Positions 11,390 to 22,122 of a stretch of DNA of 64,000 nucleotides are shown here, in pieces. The DNA lies in the NCBI GenBank assembly GCA_033558025.1, contig JAUCEF010000008.1, positions 1,178,001 to 1,242,000 on the forward strand, given 5' to 3'. The stretch comes from Phytophthora sp. 'mugwort'. Taxonomy: Eukaryota; Oomycota; Peronosporomycetes; Peronosporales; Peronosporaceae. Each line of letters opens with the position of its first letter. The stretch's first letter is position 1. Both the position numbers and the translations under genes were made by a program. The notes beneath the pieces are model-generated. The model was not told the DNA's origin and did no database searches. It saw only the letters and a program-made list of their open reading frames with translations.

Positions 11390-11721
11390 TCAAGATCGCT
11401 GTCGAGCTTTAAGGGGCGGTGCCGACAGGATAACTTCAAGCACGAGCAGCTCCAGTTCAAGATGCTCAAGGTCGGCAGAGTCTGCCGGCTGTGGATGACG
11501 CGGCAAGAAGACTATGGAGTATATGGAGGTGATTATGAAGGAGCCAGATTGTGGTTGTTTGTGAATATGCTATATTGAAGCGGCCCAATATCTCGAGTAC
11601 GAGGAGCACCTAATGCTATACATGTAGCAGAGCTAGCTGTCTATGCTTCTGCTTTTTTTCATTTTGATCATTAATAATTTCGCTTCTTCGCAAACAAGTC
11701 CGGATATCGCGGTAGGAATAC
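11390..11721. other. no gene seen
   Basis: Sequence between the Gypsy remnant and the PiggyBac remnant. It may contain the remains of the Gypsy 3' untranslated region or LTR, but no second LTR copy is in the window to confirm that. Confidence 0.4.
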
Positions 11722-13006
11722 CTACGCTTTTTGTATAGCTGTCTCAAGTTTTCCATCGCAAAGAATAGTGCGACGGCGGGCAGGAACTATCCATCCCGGA
11801 AGTGTAGTTCCACGATTTGATATCGACATCTTGGGCTTGCGATCCATCCAGCACAAGGCATATATTGCTTTCCCGGCGTCTCTAATGCGCGACATGATTT
11901 CGTATGATCCCCGCGTCGGAAGATTGTCAACCCATTTCTTCATGTGTACTTTACGGTGCTCTACGCTTGCAGTCTTCACAATGCCCATGAAAATACAAAC
12001 CTATTTTTTTAAGCTGGACAAGAATTTTTACCGAAGCAAACGCACTGTCAGCTACCACAATCCTTCCGGTTCCTTTGTATTGTTCCACTAGTCGCAGCAT
12101 TACAGCCAAGCCCTCCCCAATTCTCTATAGCGCTGTTCTGACACTAACGAGCGTCACCTTTGACAAGTTCAAGGCCGAGCAACATTCCACTGCCCCCATC
12201 TGCGAGCAACTTAATCTTGGTTCCTTTCCTTCAGGTTTCCAAACAAGTTTGGTTTTATGAGGAAGACCGTCATGAGTGTACGTGGCATCGCGACCCCTCC
12301 AGGAACTCACACATCCTTTAACCACGATAATGTTTCCAGGAGACACGTGCTTTTTAGCGTTGAATCCATATGTCAGGGATCAAACGGGGGGGAGGGGGGT
12401 ATCGGACCTCACGGGCCCAGGGCCATCGTTTGGAAAATTTCCCTAGAATGCAAGTGCGTACATCACCTGTTCAAAGCAGTGCCGACTCATTCGAAATCTA
12501 GAAATATAGTTGTCAGGCGTATTGTTCACGTAGCCTTTTTTTTTTTCTGCTGTGTTTCCCAATTGCCCGCGATGAACCTCGCCGTGACTCGACAGCCATC
12601 GCCAAGCGGATTCCGATCCACCGAAATAAGTCACCCGGTCCAATAATTGAAAATGAGCTGGTCGACAAGTTGATGTTAGTCAGACGGATGATTTGGTTTA
12701 GAGTGCACATGGATACATCGGGTAGACTTTTTTTACTAAGGATCGCTCACCAAGCTGGAGGTACGACGCCACAACAACGTTGCCGTACGAGATGAAAACT
12801 GGCATGCTAAGCCAACGAAGACAACATCGCAGGGCGCACAGGCGGCCGTAAGTGATTACAGTATCGTCTTCTTCTCCCTCCAAGCGGCCCTCTATATCGC
12901 CTTTATCTTCTTCCTCTTCTTCGTCGCCACTAGAAGACAATTCATTTTGCCAAACGCTTTGGAAATCATCCTCAGTGGATCCCAAAAGCTGCTCAAAGAA
13001 ACTCTC
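11722..13006 (-). pseudogene. PiggyBac-type (DDE_Tnp_1_7) transposase remnant
   Basis: Minus-strand fragments in order: an acidic N-terminus (DDFQSVWQNELSSSGDEEEE, about 12970-12900), DRVTYFGGSESAWRWLSSHG (about 12640-12580), PDNYISRFRMSRHCFEQVMY (about 12520-12450), PGNIIVVKGCVSSWRGRD (about 12345-12290), HDGLPHKTK, ADSAFASVKILVQLKK (about 12060-12010) and KKWVDNLPTRGSY...DAGKAIYALCWMDRKPK (11985-11800). These are the landmarks of oomycete PiggyBac-derived transposases. The usual first catalytic Asp in the VVDE-like motif is replaced (VVKGC), while the Asp of ADSAF is kept. At least four frame breaks are present. The C-terminal cysteine-rich region is not found. Confidence 0.7.
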
Positions 13007-14292
13007 ATCGCCCGGAAGGCATGGTGCGATGGCATGGCAGTGCGAGGAGGAACGGGAGCATGCTGCAATTCGAAGGCTGTAGATTCGATACTGAGAACGT
13101 TTTGCTAGAGCGCGCAGCAGACCCGACAGTTCTAATTGCTTAAGTGTATCACTAAGGACACGATAGGATTATGCCAGACGCCTAGAGACTGGGTAAGCGC
13201 TTAGGCGTACCGACCGCGGACTGTAGTGAAAACCTTCAGATTGGCGTGCGAGCGAAGGGTCTTGGAGTGTTGTGTACTATTTCAGTGCTCGAGGTAGGTT
13301 ATTTTCGTGTAGAAGACACGTTCTCCCCATTTAAGAGTATGCCCGGAATGACGGCCAGCGCATCTATGACGCCAGGTGCCACGACGTGGCTGCCCGTCTC
13401 TTTCGGAATGTGCAGGTCGGCCAGATTGCGGCGCAAGGCTTGCTTTCAGTGGAAGAGGCGGCGACTCCAGCTAATTGCTGCGTACAGCACAGCTCGAAGT
13501 CAGAAGTGACGTAAGGTAGGTCGAAGTGAATATCAAATTACATGATAATATACCTAATGCATTATGCCCATGTCACCAAGAAGGTGCATAAGGAGACAAG
13601 AGCATCCGACACCGAACTGAAGCGATTTATGTTTTCAATAACCATCTAGCGAGGGTGCACGTTTATAGGGCAGATGACCACACGTTGCTCGATTTGCTGC
13701 CTACTTCAACACCTGTCTGGCCCGATCAATAATGTGGCGGTGGCGGTGCTACAGCGTGGGTGGTGGCCACGCATCGGCCAACCGCGACGTCACATGGAGA
13801 CGCAAGCTGAAAGTGGTGGCACTCATGGATCGGCTGCAGATCCTCTAACGTGCCGACGTTTTCGTGAGCTACAGTTCCTGCCTGCACCGGTTTTCGACGG
13901 TCGCCTGTTGGGCATTTCAATTCACTGGCTCGCGCTGGTCTTTTCCATGAGTGCCGGGCTGGGCCAAGCAGTATAACATACCTGACCGAAAATACAACAG
14001 AAGTCCCGTTGCTTTACGTGCCTGGCTGAGCGTCATCCTGTTTTCATGCAAATCGTCTTCGTTCTACTTACTGTATGCTACACGTTATACGGTTGATGAA
14101 TCGTCCAAGTGGCGTACATACAGGGCTCCCGATAATGGCATTGATCGCATGTCAAAATATTAGTTGCCCATAAATTATGCATCTAGAAACACGACACAAC
14201 TTACATACATAATGGCCATTAATGTGATTAATGGTTAGTGTATACTGAAGTAATTATCTACTCAATGCACCGTGAACAGTTTGTGCGTCCCA
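13007..14292. other. no assignable gene; possible short coding remnants
   Basis: A minus-strand stretch near 13450-13320 (LRRNLADLHIPKETGSHVV, followed by a hydrophobic run) reads like protein but matches nothing I recognise. ORFs at 13674-13976 (+) and 13726-13920 (-) have no family features. Confidence 0.35.
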
Positions 14293-14905
14293 CTAGCGCT
14301 CATTCATGCGAAGAAATGGATCATCTCTAACGATATCAGCAGCAGCGAATGGCTGTGTATTCCGTAAGTTGCACGAGCAACGCTGAAAAGAAACTATGCT
14401 TGATTCGAAGTTGGAGGTATCATGCCGACTTGGACGTAGGCGCTCTTCTTCGATCCGAGGCGCGCCTTCTTGAAATACCGACGTAAAAGTCGATATCAGA
14501 GACTGCCTCAGGAATGGGTGCACATTTTGCTCTTCTTGGCGATTCAAAAGGTGCTGCTGATTAAGCTGGATCTTGACGCAAGCTGACTCAAGATCAGGAC
14601 CAGCCACTATAAGTCATTTAGTACCGTTACAAAAAACTAAAATTATTACAGTAAAAGGGAAAATGATAATTTTACCCAGGTACCGCTTTAAAGACGGGTT
14701 GTCTTTAACCAACGCATCAAAGGGAACTCGGACCTCCCACAACTTGACGCAGTCAGACTGTAGCTGCATGGACACCGACTCAATACGACGTAACATTACC
14801 AACAATGCTTTCATCTTCTTGTTTTCCCCGGGTGATGAGAGGAGCTCAATAAGAGCGTCGTCGTTTCGGTCGATAAACTCCAGTAGCTCGAAATAGCGGG
14901 TCTAC
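14293..14905 (-). pseudogene. hAT-like transposase fragment
   Basis: The minus strand from about 14905 reads ELLEFIDRNDDALIELL, then a linker, then MKALLVMLRRIESVSMQLQS, WEVRVPFDALVKDNPSLKRY and, after a frame break at about 14620, DLESACVKIQLNQQHLLNRQ. This order (helical region with 'ESVS..LQ', 'FD.L....P....YL', then 'FES..V..') is the pre-dimerisation region of oomycete hAT-type elements; the same block occurs inverted at 58.9-59.2 kb. The insertion between the YLG and DLE segments (about 14610-14640) breaks the frame. Assignment is by resemblance, with no catalytic residues in this part. Confidence 0.5.
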
Positions 14906-16020
14906 ATTTAAATGTGGACCCCCATCTCGTCGCTCGAATTACCGGGTGAAGCTCAGTTTAAAACCTTATTTAAGCTTGGGGAAAAGTAGAAGAATGCTCT
15001 TTGCTTCGGCGAGAAGCAAGGAACTGGTGGGGGCCGAGATGACGAGGTCAGCCATCCTCGGAGGTAGGAAAACTATGCTTAATACGTAATACAACTGGAG
15101 AACTCGAACGGTTGGTTGGCATGTGTTGATTGTTAGAAAAGATGATTTTTAATTACGGTCATATGTGCGACCTTTAATAATGCATGCGTAAAAACTCCAT
15201 CCATACATAATTGATGTACAGCCTTCAAGCTGCTCCCATACATAATGGGGTGATTAATGTACATTAATTTATGTACTTACGCATTAATCGGGAGCCCTGC
15301 GTACATGAAGCGCAAGCGTTCATGTTCAACAAATCGACGCCAACGTCAAACGAGTGTGGGTGTTCCTTCTCCGCGGTGAAGCTTACGTACTCACGGCTCC
15401 GGTAGAGCCTAAAGAAAACGACCCTCGCGGACGTCCTGATGCTTCGTTCTAACAAAACACTCTGGGGTGACCAAATTATTCAGAAAGTCCGCGTCCTCCA
15501 CAACATTGAATGAATGAGCCGTAAACAGCTGCAAATATATTTTGTTATTACTTAAAAGCAAACTTTTTTTGCCAGTACAGAAAAGGATTTCTGAAATATT
15601 TTAATAGTAGGAGCCCTGACTGGAACTCAATCCGAACAGAGCTCATGTCTGTTGGATAAGCAAGGGGTTGCTCAGTAAATCCCTAATGACGTCTAGATTT
15701 GGTAAGTGGTAAAGGCAACTGCAGTACTCGCGACCAGAATATTATAATATATACGTGCAGTCACAACAAATGCTTGGATAGGAGTGAAAGGACGGCGTAC
15801 GACACAGCGTGAATTTTAGGAAATACGTGGAAGTTTTCAACAAGACGTAGGCTAGCTATAGCTCGTGCTCGCGGACCAACACGCTCACAGTAGACATCGT
15901 AAGAAATAAAAATAAAAACGAATCCCCTTTGTCTTTCGTCTTTCCAGATACTGTCGAGTCCTCCAACAAACTGCCGCCGTCAAGTCGGCCACCCAATGAG
16001 CAAGACGTTATGTATACTTT
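14906..16020. other. no gene seen
   Basis: AT-rich intergenic DNA with several ATACATAATGG/TTAATGTAC-type short repeats near 14200-14230 and 15220-15290 that might be worn-out element ends. Short frames here carry no recognisable domain. Confidence 0.4.
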
Positions 16021-16637
16021 TTACCACTTTGCCCCTAGCGAATTTAGTGGATAGCGACAACACTCAACTCTCTCTTCTGAATCGAGCCAGGATCTTCCGG
16101 GTTCAAAGGGAATGACCAGCTTCCGCGGTTGCCGCCAATTTGGCACTCGAGCTTGAGCTTCATGAAGTAAATTGAGTGCTTCTGTTTCAATGAAAGTATG
16201 CACCAATCCTGAGTAGGGACATAGCTGCTAGTTAGCGGCCCAATCATTCCCTTAAGAGCCTCCTATTTTTTCAACACACCCCGGCGGCAAGTTAGACGGA
16301 TTTTGTTGCAGTTTATCAGTAGCCGCATCTCCTTACCTGCAGAATTGCTATGACCACTTGAGACAGCCCACCAAGACGGAGATTTGAGCTTTTCTTGGAC
16401 CGGAACGAATCAATGTTTGCTGAGGTAACGAGGCAGCTCCTGCATACGAACACAAGCAACGTGAGCAGCGCCATCACAACCCAAGACACGCTCCAAGGTT
16501 GCCCACCACTTATCGCCCGTACTCAGATTTACCAATCGTATATGCGAGACGGCTAGCGTTGATTCCACCTCGCAGCGGTAAATATCGTCGTTCGGCCCGC
16601 GCAGTTCAAAGGGATTCAAATGCTTCTTCTTCTCCAT
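16021..16637 (-). pseudogene. unrecognised coding remnant
   Basis: Two minus-strand frames look protein-like. The one at 16637-16410 includes IYRCEVESTLAVSHIRLVNL and TGDKWWATLERVLGCDGAAH. The other, near 16170-16050, includes FMKLKLECQIGGNRGSWSF. I do not recognise the family. They may be exons of one gene or pieces of a decayed one; no splice arrangement that joins them cleanly was found. Real coding status is uncertain. Confidence 0.3.
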
Positions 16638-16927
16638 TAAGTCGCTTGATTTGTTTAAGGAAAACTATTGAATGAAGTCGCCTGGCGATGTAGTTCTTAT
16701 AGATAGATGGCAATGGATATAACCTTGACTTCGTTAGACTTGTCTGGAATGACCAGCTATTATTTAGTCCTACGATTGGCACTGGAAATATCTTCTGAGT
16801 GAAAGACCCATAGTTGCACAATACTGACGAGGGTCAGTAGGGTTAACCGGTTTGTCGAGTTTTAGTGGTAGTGTAGTCTCAAAGAAAGGCTGCAGCAAAT
16901 TCAAATTCGAGTTGTTTCGCGCCATAA

Positions 16928-17377
<450 letters not shown>

Positions 17378-17451
17378 GCGCATTTATTCGTAGCAGTATG
17401 ACTGTTTTACCTGTTTAGTTTCCTTGTGAGGTGGCTAGAACTCTCAACTCT

Positions 17452-17467
17452 GGTGTTTTTCAACACC
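17452..17467 (+). promoter_or_regulatory. histone mRNA 3' stem-loop
   Basis: GGTGTT, loop TTTC, AACACC, then ACCC. This is a 6-bp stem with a 4-nt loop that fits the replication-dependent histone stem-loop (GGYYYU-UHUH-ARRRCC) except for a compensated G-C pair at position 4. It begins 75 nt after the H4 stop codon. It suggests that H4 mRNA is processed through a stem-loop-binding protein. Confidence 0.75.
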
Positions 17468-18012
17468 ACCCTTTGGCACAAGAAACATCATCCCAGACAT
17501 CCGACTTATGAAAGAAATAGGAGGTAGAAATGCACTTAATAGATTGAGAAGAAGATGTGGAGGACTGCTGTGAAAGACTCGCGTGGTTCGTTTTCGAATG
17601 GTGATTACGAGGCGACTGTTTCTTCGATGTGTTTTACATTGGAACGTATTTCAATTGTTGCATGCACAACCGTTTTCCTTAATAAAATGCGCTCTAGTCG
17701 ACATCTTGGAAGGACTATATACTTCTTACATCTTATGGTCGACATCCGTAACTTGAGTGATTTTTTCCAACGCGCCGGTCAAATTGTCAGCTTCATTCGG
17801 TAAATACTATTTTTTACAAACCTGTAGTGACGCCAAACGCAGTAATCCCTCTCATTACCTGGGCAGTGGTAATTGACAGTGGTTTTCGTTCTTGCAGTTC
17901 ACACAAAACTCTCATAATGTAGCTTTCTTCGTGCGAACAGCGCAGTAAAACTAACAGCGAGTTTTGGTGAAGGGTGTTTGTATTATTCGCATGTACAGTA
18001 TACCACAATGTG
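17468..18012. other. spacer between H4 and the Crinkler-bearing element
   Basis: No gene recognised. The last 6 bp (AATGTG, 18007-18012) are the left copy of the direct repeat flanking the next element. Confidence 0.5.
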
Positions 18013-18198
18013 AGTAGTAATAGCCAGCATATTACACCGCAGTTTTTTTTTCTTAGCTTTATTTAACAAGGAGAATAGGGCTAACCGTTTCTAATGCAAT
18101 GCTACGACTTTGACGACACAACCTCTCGACCACCTTAGGACGAGAGAAAGCGTCACCACTTCATAAAGTAGTTTTAGATGCTCTCGTCTCCTTAGAAG
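18013..18198 (+). repeat. left terminal inverted repeat
   Basis: Inverted partner of 20145-20330. It contains a smaller inverted pair CTCTCG...CGAGAG and a run of T. It is followed by a GA-rich microsatellite (about 18198-18226). Confidence 0.8.
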
Positions 18199-18673
18199 AG
18201 TGAGAGTGAGAGAGTGAGAGAGAGCAGGCAACACTTCAGATATAGTTTCAAAACCTCCTTGAGATTCAAGAAGAAAACTGGTGAGCTGTGTCCAAAATCG
18301 AAATCGAAGGAAAGGTGCTGGATCCACCCGCTAAGTAAATTCCCTGTAGCAGTATCGTATTGATAAAGCAGAGAAAATGATGGACATTATTTTTGAGGCT
18401 CGACTCCATCATAACGTTTCGTGTCCATGTGGTAAGACTATGAAGCGTTGGAATTACGCGCATCATTGTCCTTACCCAAAGCATAAAGCTTGGGTTTTGA
18501 CCATGCCAACTTCGGAAAACGGGCATTTATGGAGCATAAAACCACTTGATGTAAATGCTAACATCTTGGTGAATGATGAGCCAACTAATGGATTTACTTC
18601 AATGCAATGAATCCAGTCATATTTTTTTTTCTTTCAAGTTTCATACGGGTTATTGAGAAAAAAAGCCATTGTC

Positions 18674-19850
18674 TTACATCAGCTCACCAATAGCAGCACA
18701 TAGCTTCGGCGCCTTTTCAGTTGCGAATTTGGATGCACGCAACCACTGTAAATATTGTTCATTAATAGCAAACACTTGCTTTACCGACTTGCCCTTGTAC
18801 TTCCCGAAATTTAGTAAGTACAATCCATCATCGGATCCATTTGCGAACTTACTCACAAGAAAATTGGCAATTTCCTCATCTAAATTGGTTGATAACGGAG
18901 CCAGCGACAGCATGAAGTCTGTCACGATGCCGTACACGACATAGAGGCCTTCGCGGTCGGCAACCGCTTCGCATCCGATGAGCGCCTGCATTTTCCCTTG
19001 ATCGAAGTCGTTCTTCTTTGCTTCCACGATACATATCTTAGTCTTACCACGGGTGAGCACGAACTCAAAATTTCCGTTTGCGTGAGCTTCGTTACCGTCC
19101 ACCGACTCATCGACCTCTAGCTTCACGTCGACAAACAAACTGCAAAGCATGATGAGTACAGACACGATAAAGTGATAACGGTTTGCTTCCCTTGATGCGT
19201 CGGTGTATCCGTTCATAGCTTCCGCAGCGTATTTCAAGTACTTGATCAAAAAGTCGAAAGCATGATCGGGAATCGACTTGCGCTCCTGTTTATACCGTTC
19301 GTAGTCGAGCACACTCTTGACCTCGCTCCATCGCACGTAGGAGTACCCAGTCGACGAACCATCGTTACCGTTCGTCTTAGTCTTCTTGTTCTTGTCGAGG
19401 ATTTCATTAAGTTCACGCCAGCGCTTCCGTCGATGCTCACTGTGGGTTCTTGCCGAGCGCGTATCCTTGGCGACTTGATTTAGGTCACCGGGAACCACCA
19501 CCAGCACGTTCACAAAACCTTTCCCTTCTGCTTCTTCTTCTTCATCCACTCCGCCGACATCTTTATCCGACAATCCCACACGCCGTAGCCTCGCTCGCGC
19601 CGCTCCCAGCAGCTTCAGATCAGTGGTGTCACCCACACCGTTTATCGCTTCTTCCTCCGTTAGCCACGCGCCGGCCGCTGATTTGCCAGGAAGAGCTGCA
19701 GCTTGTCCGCATCGACATCCTTCAAGTCGTTTGCCTTCTCCGCCTTGATCGCCTTCTTCAATTAATCCACCGAGTCGCTCTCGTCCACCCGCACCGAGAA
19801 CACGGTTCCCGCCGTGTTCTCGGTGCGATAGCACAGAACAGCTTCATCAT
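18674..19850 (-). pseudogene. Crinkler (CRN) effector gene, broken
   Basis: Starts at ATG 19850 with MMKLFCAIA, the standard Crinkler opening. After a frameshift comes TAGTVFSVRVDESDSVD, a TAA stop, then LKKAIKAEKANDLKDVDADK and LQLFLA. A second frameshift falls exactly in the LFLAK motif. From there one frame stays open to the end: KSAAGAWLTEEEAIN, a DWL-type region, VNVLVVVPG (the HVLVVVP motif that ends the CRN N-terminus), then about 280 residues of C-terminal domain. That domain holds NFEFVLTRGKTKICIVEAKK...MQALIGCEA, which resembles a PD-(D/E)xK nuclease core (ExK and the following Gln), though the usual upstream Asp is not obvious. Crinklers are effectors delivered to host cells, often to the nucleus. 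This copy has two frameshifts and one nonsense codon in its first 70 codons, with an undamaged C-terminal half. Confidence 0.85.
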
Positions 19851-20144
19851 CTTTCCTCGAGCCGGCAGAATCTGGAACGAGGAAGAAGGGAGAGAATTTC
19901 TGGACGTATTTAAGCGGAAATGAAGGCGTGTCACATATAGACTTCCAACCAATGGTGAGACGCCACGCGTCACGCTGCTCTGAACTATTCCTTGCGGTAA
20001 AATATGCCGGTATCAATGTACAATAATGTATGGTTTGAATGTTGTTGGTTGAGCGGTTCTAAAACTACCCTAAGATCCAAAAGACGTTGCTTTCACTCTG
20101 AGGTGATCGAGAGGTTGTTGTCTCGTTGAAACCACCGGCTGTCG

Positions 20145-20330
20145 CTTCTAAGGAGACGAGAGCATTTAAAACTACTTTCTGAAGTGGTGGCGCTTTCTCT
20201 CGTCCTAAGGTGGTCGAGAGGTTGTGTCGTCAAAGTCGTAGCATTGCATTAGAACCGGTTAGCCCTATTCTCCTTGTTAAATAAAGCTAAGAAAAAAAAC
20301 TGCCGGTGTAGTATGCTGGCTATTACTACT
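20145..20330 (-). repeat. right terminal inverted repeat
   Basis: Inverted partner of 18013-18198. A partial extra copy of its inner end (GAGGTGATCGAGAGGTTG) occurs just inside at about 20100-20117. It is directly followed by AATGTG and lies only 63 bp from the 3' end of the next gene. Confidence 0.8.
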
Positions 20331-20398
20331 AATGTGTATGGTCAAAACCAAAATCTCCGTGCTCGTCCCAACATCTCGCCTTCAACTCGACAGTCTGC

Positions 20399-20833
20399 TT
20401 ACAGGAAGTAGGCGCCGACAGCCATGACGGTGGCACAGGCTGCGCCCATTGTGATCTGCGATGCGCCGCTCGAGCCCGATGCACTGGCCGAGGCTTCAGT
20501 CGAGCTGTCAGAACTGCTCGGGCTGGCCGCAGACGACGAGTCCGTGGTGGTTGTCGACGAGCCGGAGGTGCGGGTGGTAGGGGTGCCGGCGTCAACCGTA
20601 CCAGTCGAGCTCGACGCGCCTACGATAGTGTCAACCCCACCACTGCCGGCACCGACCGCGGGGTCCACAGCACCCGAAGCTGTAGTGGGGCTACCTGCAG
20701 CAGGGGGCGTGGTGGCCGATCCGGTAGCAGGGGGCAAAGCGACAGTAGCAGTCGGAGTGGTGTTAGCACCCGACTGTCCGTTGACTACTACGACGGCCAT
20801 GGCGGCGATGACGAGGGGCTGGAAGAACTTCAT
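20399..20833 (-). CDS. small secreted Ser/Thr/Ala-rich protein, probably GPI-anchored (copy 1)
   Basis: 144 residues. The first 20 (MKFFQPLVIAAMAVVVVNGQ) are a clear signal peptide. About 95 residues of Thr/Ser/Ala/Pro/Gly low-complexity sequence follow, suited to dense O-glycosylation. The end is SASASGSSGAS and a hydrophobic tail (GAACATVMAVGAYFL), the arrangement of a GPI-attachment signal. No cysteine-rich or enzymatic domain is visible, so a structural or surface role at the cell wall is likely but unproven. It is first of three tandem paralogues on the same strand (next at 21591 and 22961), which share signal peptide, tail and core promoter. No frameshift is seen. Confidence 0.8.
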   Translation of the reverse strand: MKFFQPLVIAAMAVVVVNGQSGANTTPTATVALPPATGSATTPPAAGSPTTASGAVDPAVGAGSGGVDTIVGASSSTGTVDAGTPTTRTSGSSTTTTDSSSAASPSSSDSSTEASASASGSSGASQITMGAACATVMAVGAYFL

Positions 20834-20857
20834 GGACGTTGGGTGGAGTTGGTTGGG

Positions 20858-20889
20858 ACTTGAGCACTTGACCGAGAAAGTAGGAATGA
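20858..20889 (-). promoter_or_regulatory. core promoter of copy 1
   Basis: On the minus strand TCATTCC (20889-20883, fits Inr YCAYTYY) is followed about 12 bp later by CAAGTGCTCAAGT (20870-20858). The same pair of motifs precedes the paralogues at 22058 and 23401. Confidence 0.55.
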
Positions 20890-21590
20890 GGAAGGTGTCG
20901 GCGACGGATGTTGAAGGAGGTGGATATGGAGGTCATGTTCGCCTCTCTCTCGTTTGCCATACGACTGCATCAACTTGTGGCCCTTGCGGCGAGGCAGATC
21001 CTCAATCCCATGATACTCGACAGAAGAAGAACGTGGGCAGGACTATTGTAACAGGCCTCCGTCTGTGTGAAACACGTGGGAGATGTTATTGACCTACACA
21101 TTTGAAATGTACTGTAGACCTATCCCGGTTGTGGTGTCCGTACGGATCGCCTCTACCACCATCGATCGTGACCGCTCTTGACCAAGCTGAGGCTCAGCTG
21201 CTGAGCGCTAAGCCCGTCCAATTCGGGAAACTCCGTGTGGCGAAATGATTCTCATCGCATCCTTGTCGTGGAAGTTGCAACCCCAGATCGCAAACCGGGT
21301 TTAAGACCCTACCATGTACTGTACCATAGAGATCAGCCCAGTTCAATCGCGCAAAGTTTCCCAGCACGCTTCGTCACTGTCAGGCTCGCGGTCCTTGAAG
21401 TCGAACAGTACAGATGCTTCGATTATCTAACCTGGCAGTTGTCAGGTGGCAGCAACATAAAAAAATCTTATCCGATTTCAAACAGCAAATATTCGTCTAT
21501 TGCGTGCGCCTTACACTGATGCAACTACTTCAAGAGGCTCGACGGGTTCTTGGCAGATAGATGCATGTCGCGCCAGCTATTTCAGACAGT
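20890..21590. other. intergenic region
   Basis: No gene recognised between the first two secreted-protein paralogues. ORFs on the plus strand are antisense shadows or chance frames. Confidence 0.5.
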
Positions 21591-22058
21591 TTACAGGAAG
21601 TAGGCGCCCACGGCCATGACGGTGGCACAGGCCGCACCCATGGTGATCTGAGCGGCGCCGCTCGAGCCCGAGGCCGAGGCACTAGCGCTGGCGGCCGTGG
21701 AGTCCGACGTGGTGCTGCTGGCGTCAGCAGTGGACGACGAGGCTGTGGACGACTCGGTCGTGCTGGATCCCACGGCAGCCGATCCCGTGGAGCTGGTGCC
21801 GCCGACCGTGGAGTCCACGGCGCTCGAGGCTGCGGTGGTCACACCAGTTCCCGAGGCAGCGGTGGTCACACCAGTTCCCGAGGCAGCGGTGGTCACGCCA
21901 GTGCCCGACGTGGCCGTCGAGGTGGCAGCGTCAGCGGCTGGCGCTGTGGTAGCGGTCGTGGCCGAGCCGGTGGTCGACGCGGCCGTCGAAGTTGTGGTCT
22001 GGCCGTTCACTGCGGCGATGGCGAGGGCGGCGATGACGAGGAGCTGGAATACCTTCAT
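21591..22058 (-). CDS. small secreted Ser/Thr/Ala-rich protein, probably GPI-anchored (copy 2)
   Basis: 155 residues, built like its neighbour: signal peptide MKVFQLLVIAALAIAAVNGQ, an extended Thr/Ala/Ser region, then SASGSSGAAQITMGAACATV and a short hydrophobic end. It contains three tandem 9-residue units (TAASGTGVT) encoded by 27-bp DNA repeats at 21826-21906, a sign of length variation by repeat expansion. The C-terminal 30 residues are almost the same as in copy 1 while the middle differs, so the two ends are under constraint and the middle drifts. The start ATG at 22058 lies about 60 bp downstream of the shared Inr. Confidence 0.85.
   Translation of the reverse strand: MKVFQLLVIAALAIAAVNGQTTTSTAASTTGSATTATTAPAADAATSTATSGTGVTTAASGTGVTTAASGTGVTTAASSAVDSTVGGTSSTGSAAVGSSTTESSTASSSTADASSTTSDSTAASASASASGSSGAAQITMGAACATVMAVGAYFL
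21826..21906. repeat. 27-bp tandem repeat, 3 units
   Basis: Three units of GAGGC(T/A)GCGGTGGTCAC... in phase with the codons of the secreted protein, each adding nine residues. Confidence 0.85.
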
Positions 22059-22090
22059 GATTTAGATTTGGGGATTTTGAAGTGGTGAAG

Positions 22091-22122
22091 ACTTGGGCAC
22101 TTAGAAGTAAAAGTGAGAATGA
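22091..22122 (-). promoter_or_regulatory. core promoter of copy 2
   Basis: Minus-strand GCTCATTCTCACTTTT, close to the oomycete Inr consensus (Inr core TCATTCT at 22122-22116), then AAGTGCCCAAGT (22102-22091). It shares both motifs with the copy 3 promoter. Confidence 0.6.

Larger units (their letters stand above)
18013..20330. mobile_element. TIR element carrying a Crinkler gene
   Basis: Two arms of 186 bp (18013-18198 and 20145-20330) are inverted complements at roughly 93-95% identity, starting AGTAGTAATAGCCAGCAT. Immediately outside both, in the same orientation, stands AATGTG (18007-18012 and 20331-20336), which fits a target-site duplication. The cargo is a single minus-strand Crinkler-type gene (18674-19850), now broken, and no transposase. 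The element is therefore a non-autonomous DNA transposon that has picked up an effector gene. The superfamily cannot be named from a 6-bp duplication alone. Confidence 0.75.

Noticed and set aside
12346..12646. plus-strand ORF in the PiggyBac region
   Set aside because: Shadow of the transposase remnant on the minus strand.
18198..18230. GAGAGTGAGAG repeat as possible CRISPR-like array
   Set aside because: Simple GA-rich microsatellite; no spacers.
20424..21092. 222-codon plus-strand ORF
   Set aside because: Antisense of the secreted-protein gene at 20399-20833; Val/Ala/Pro-rich shadow without a start context.
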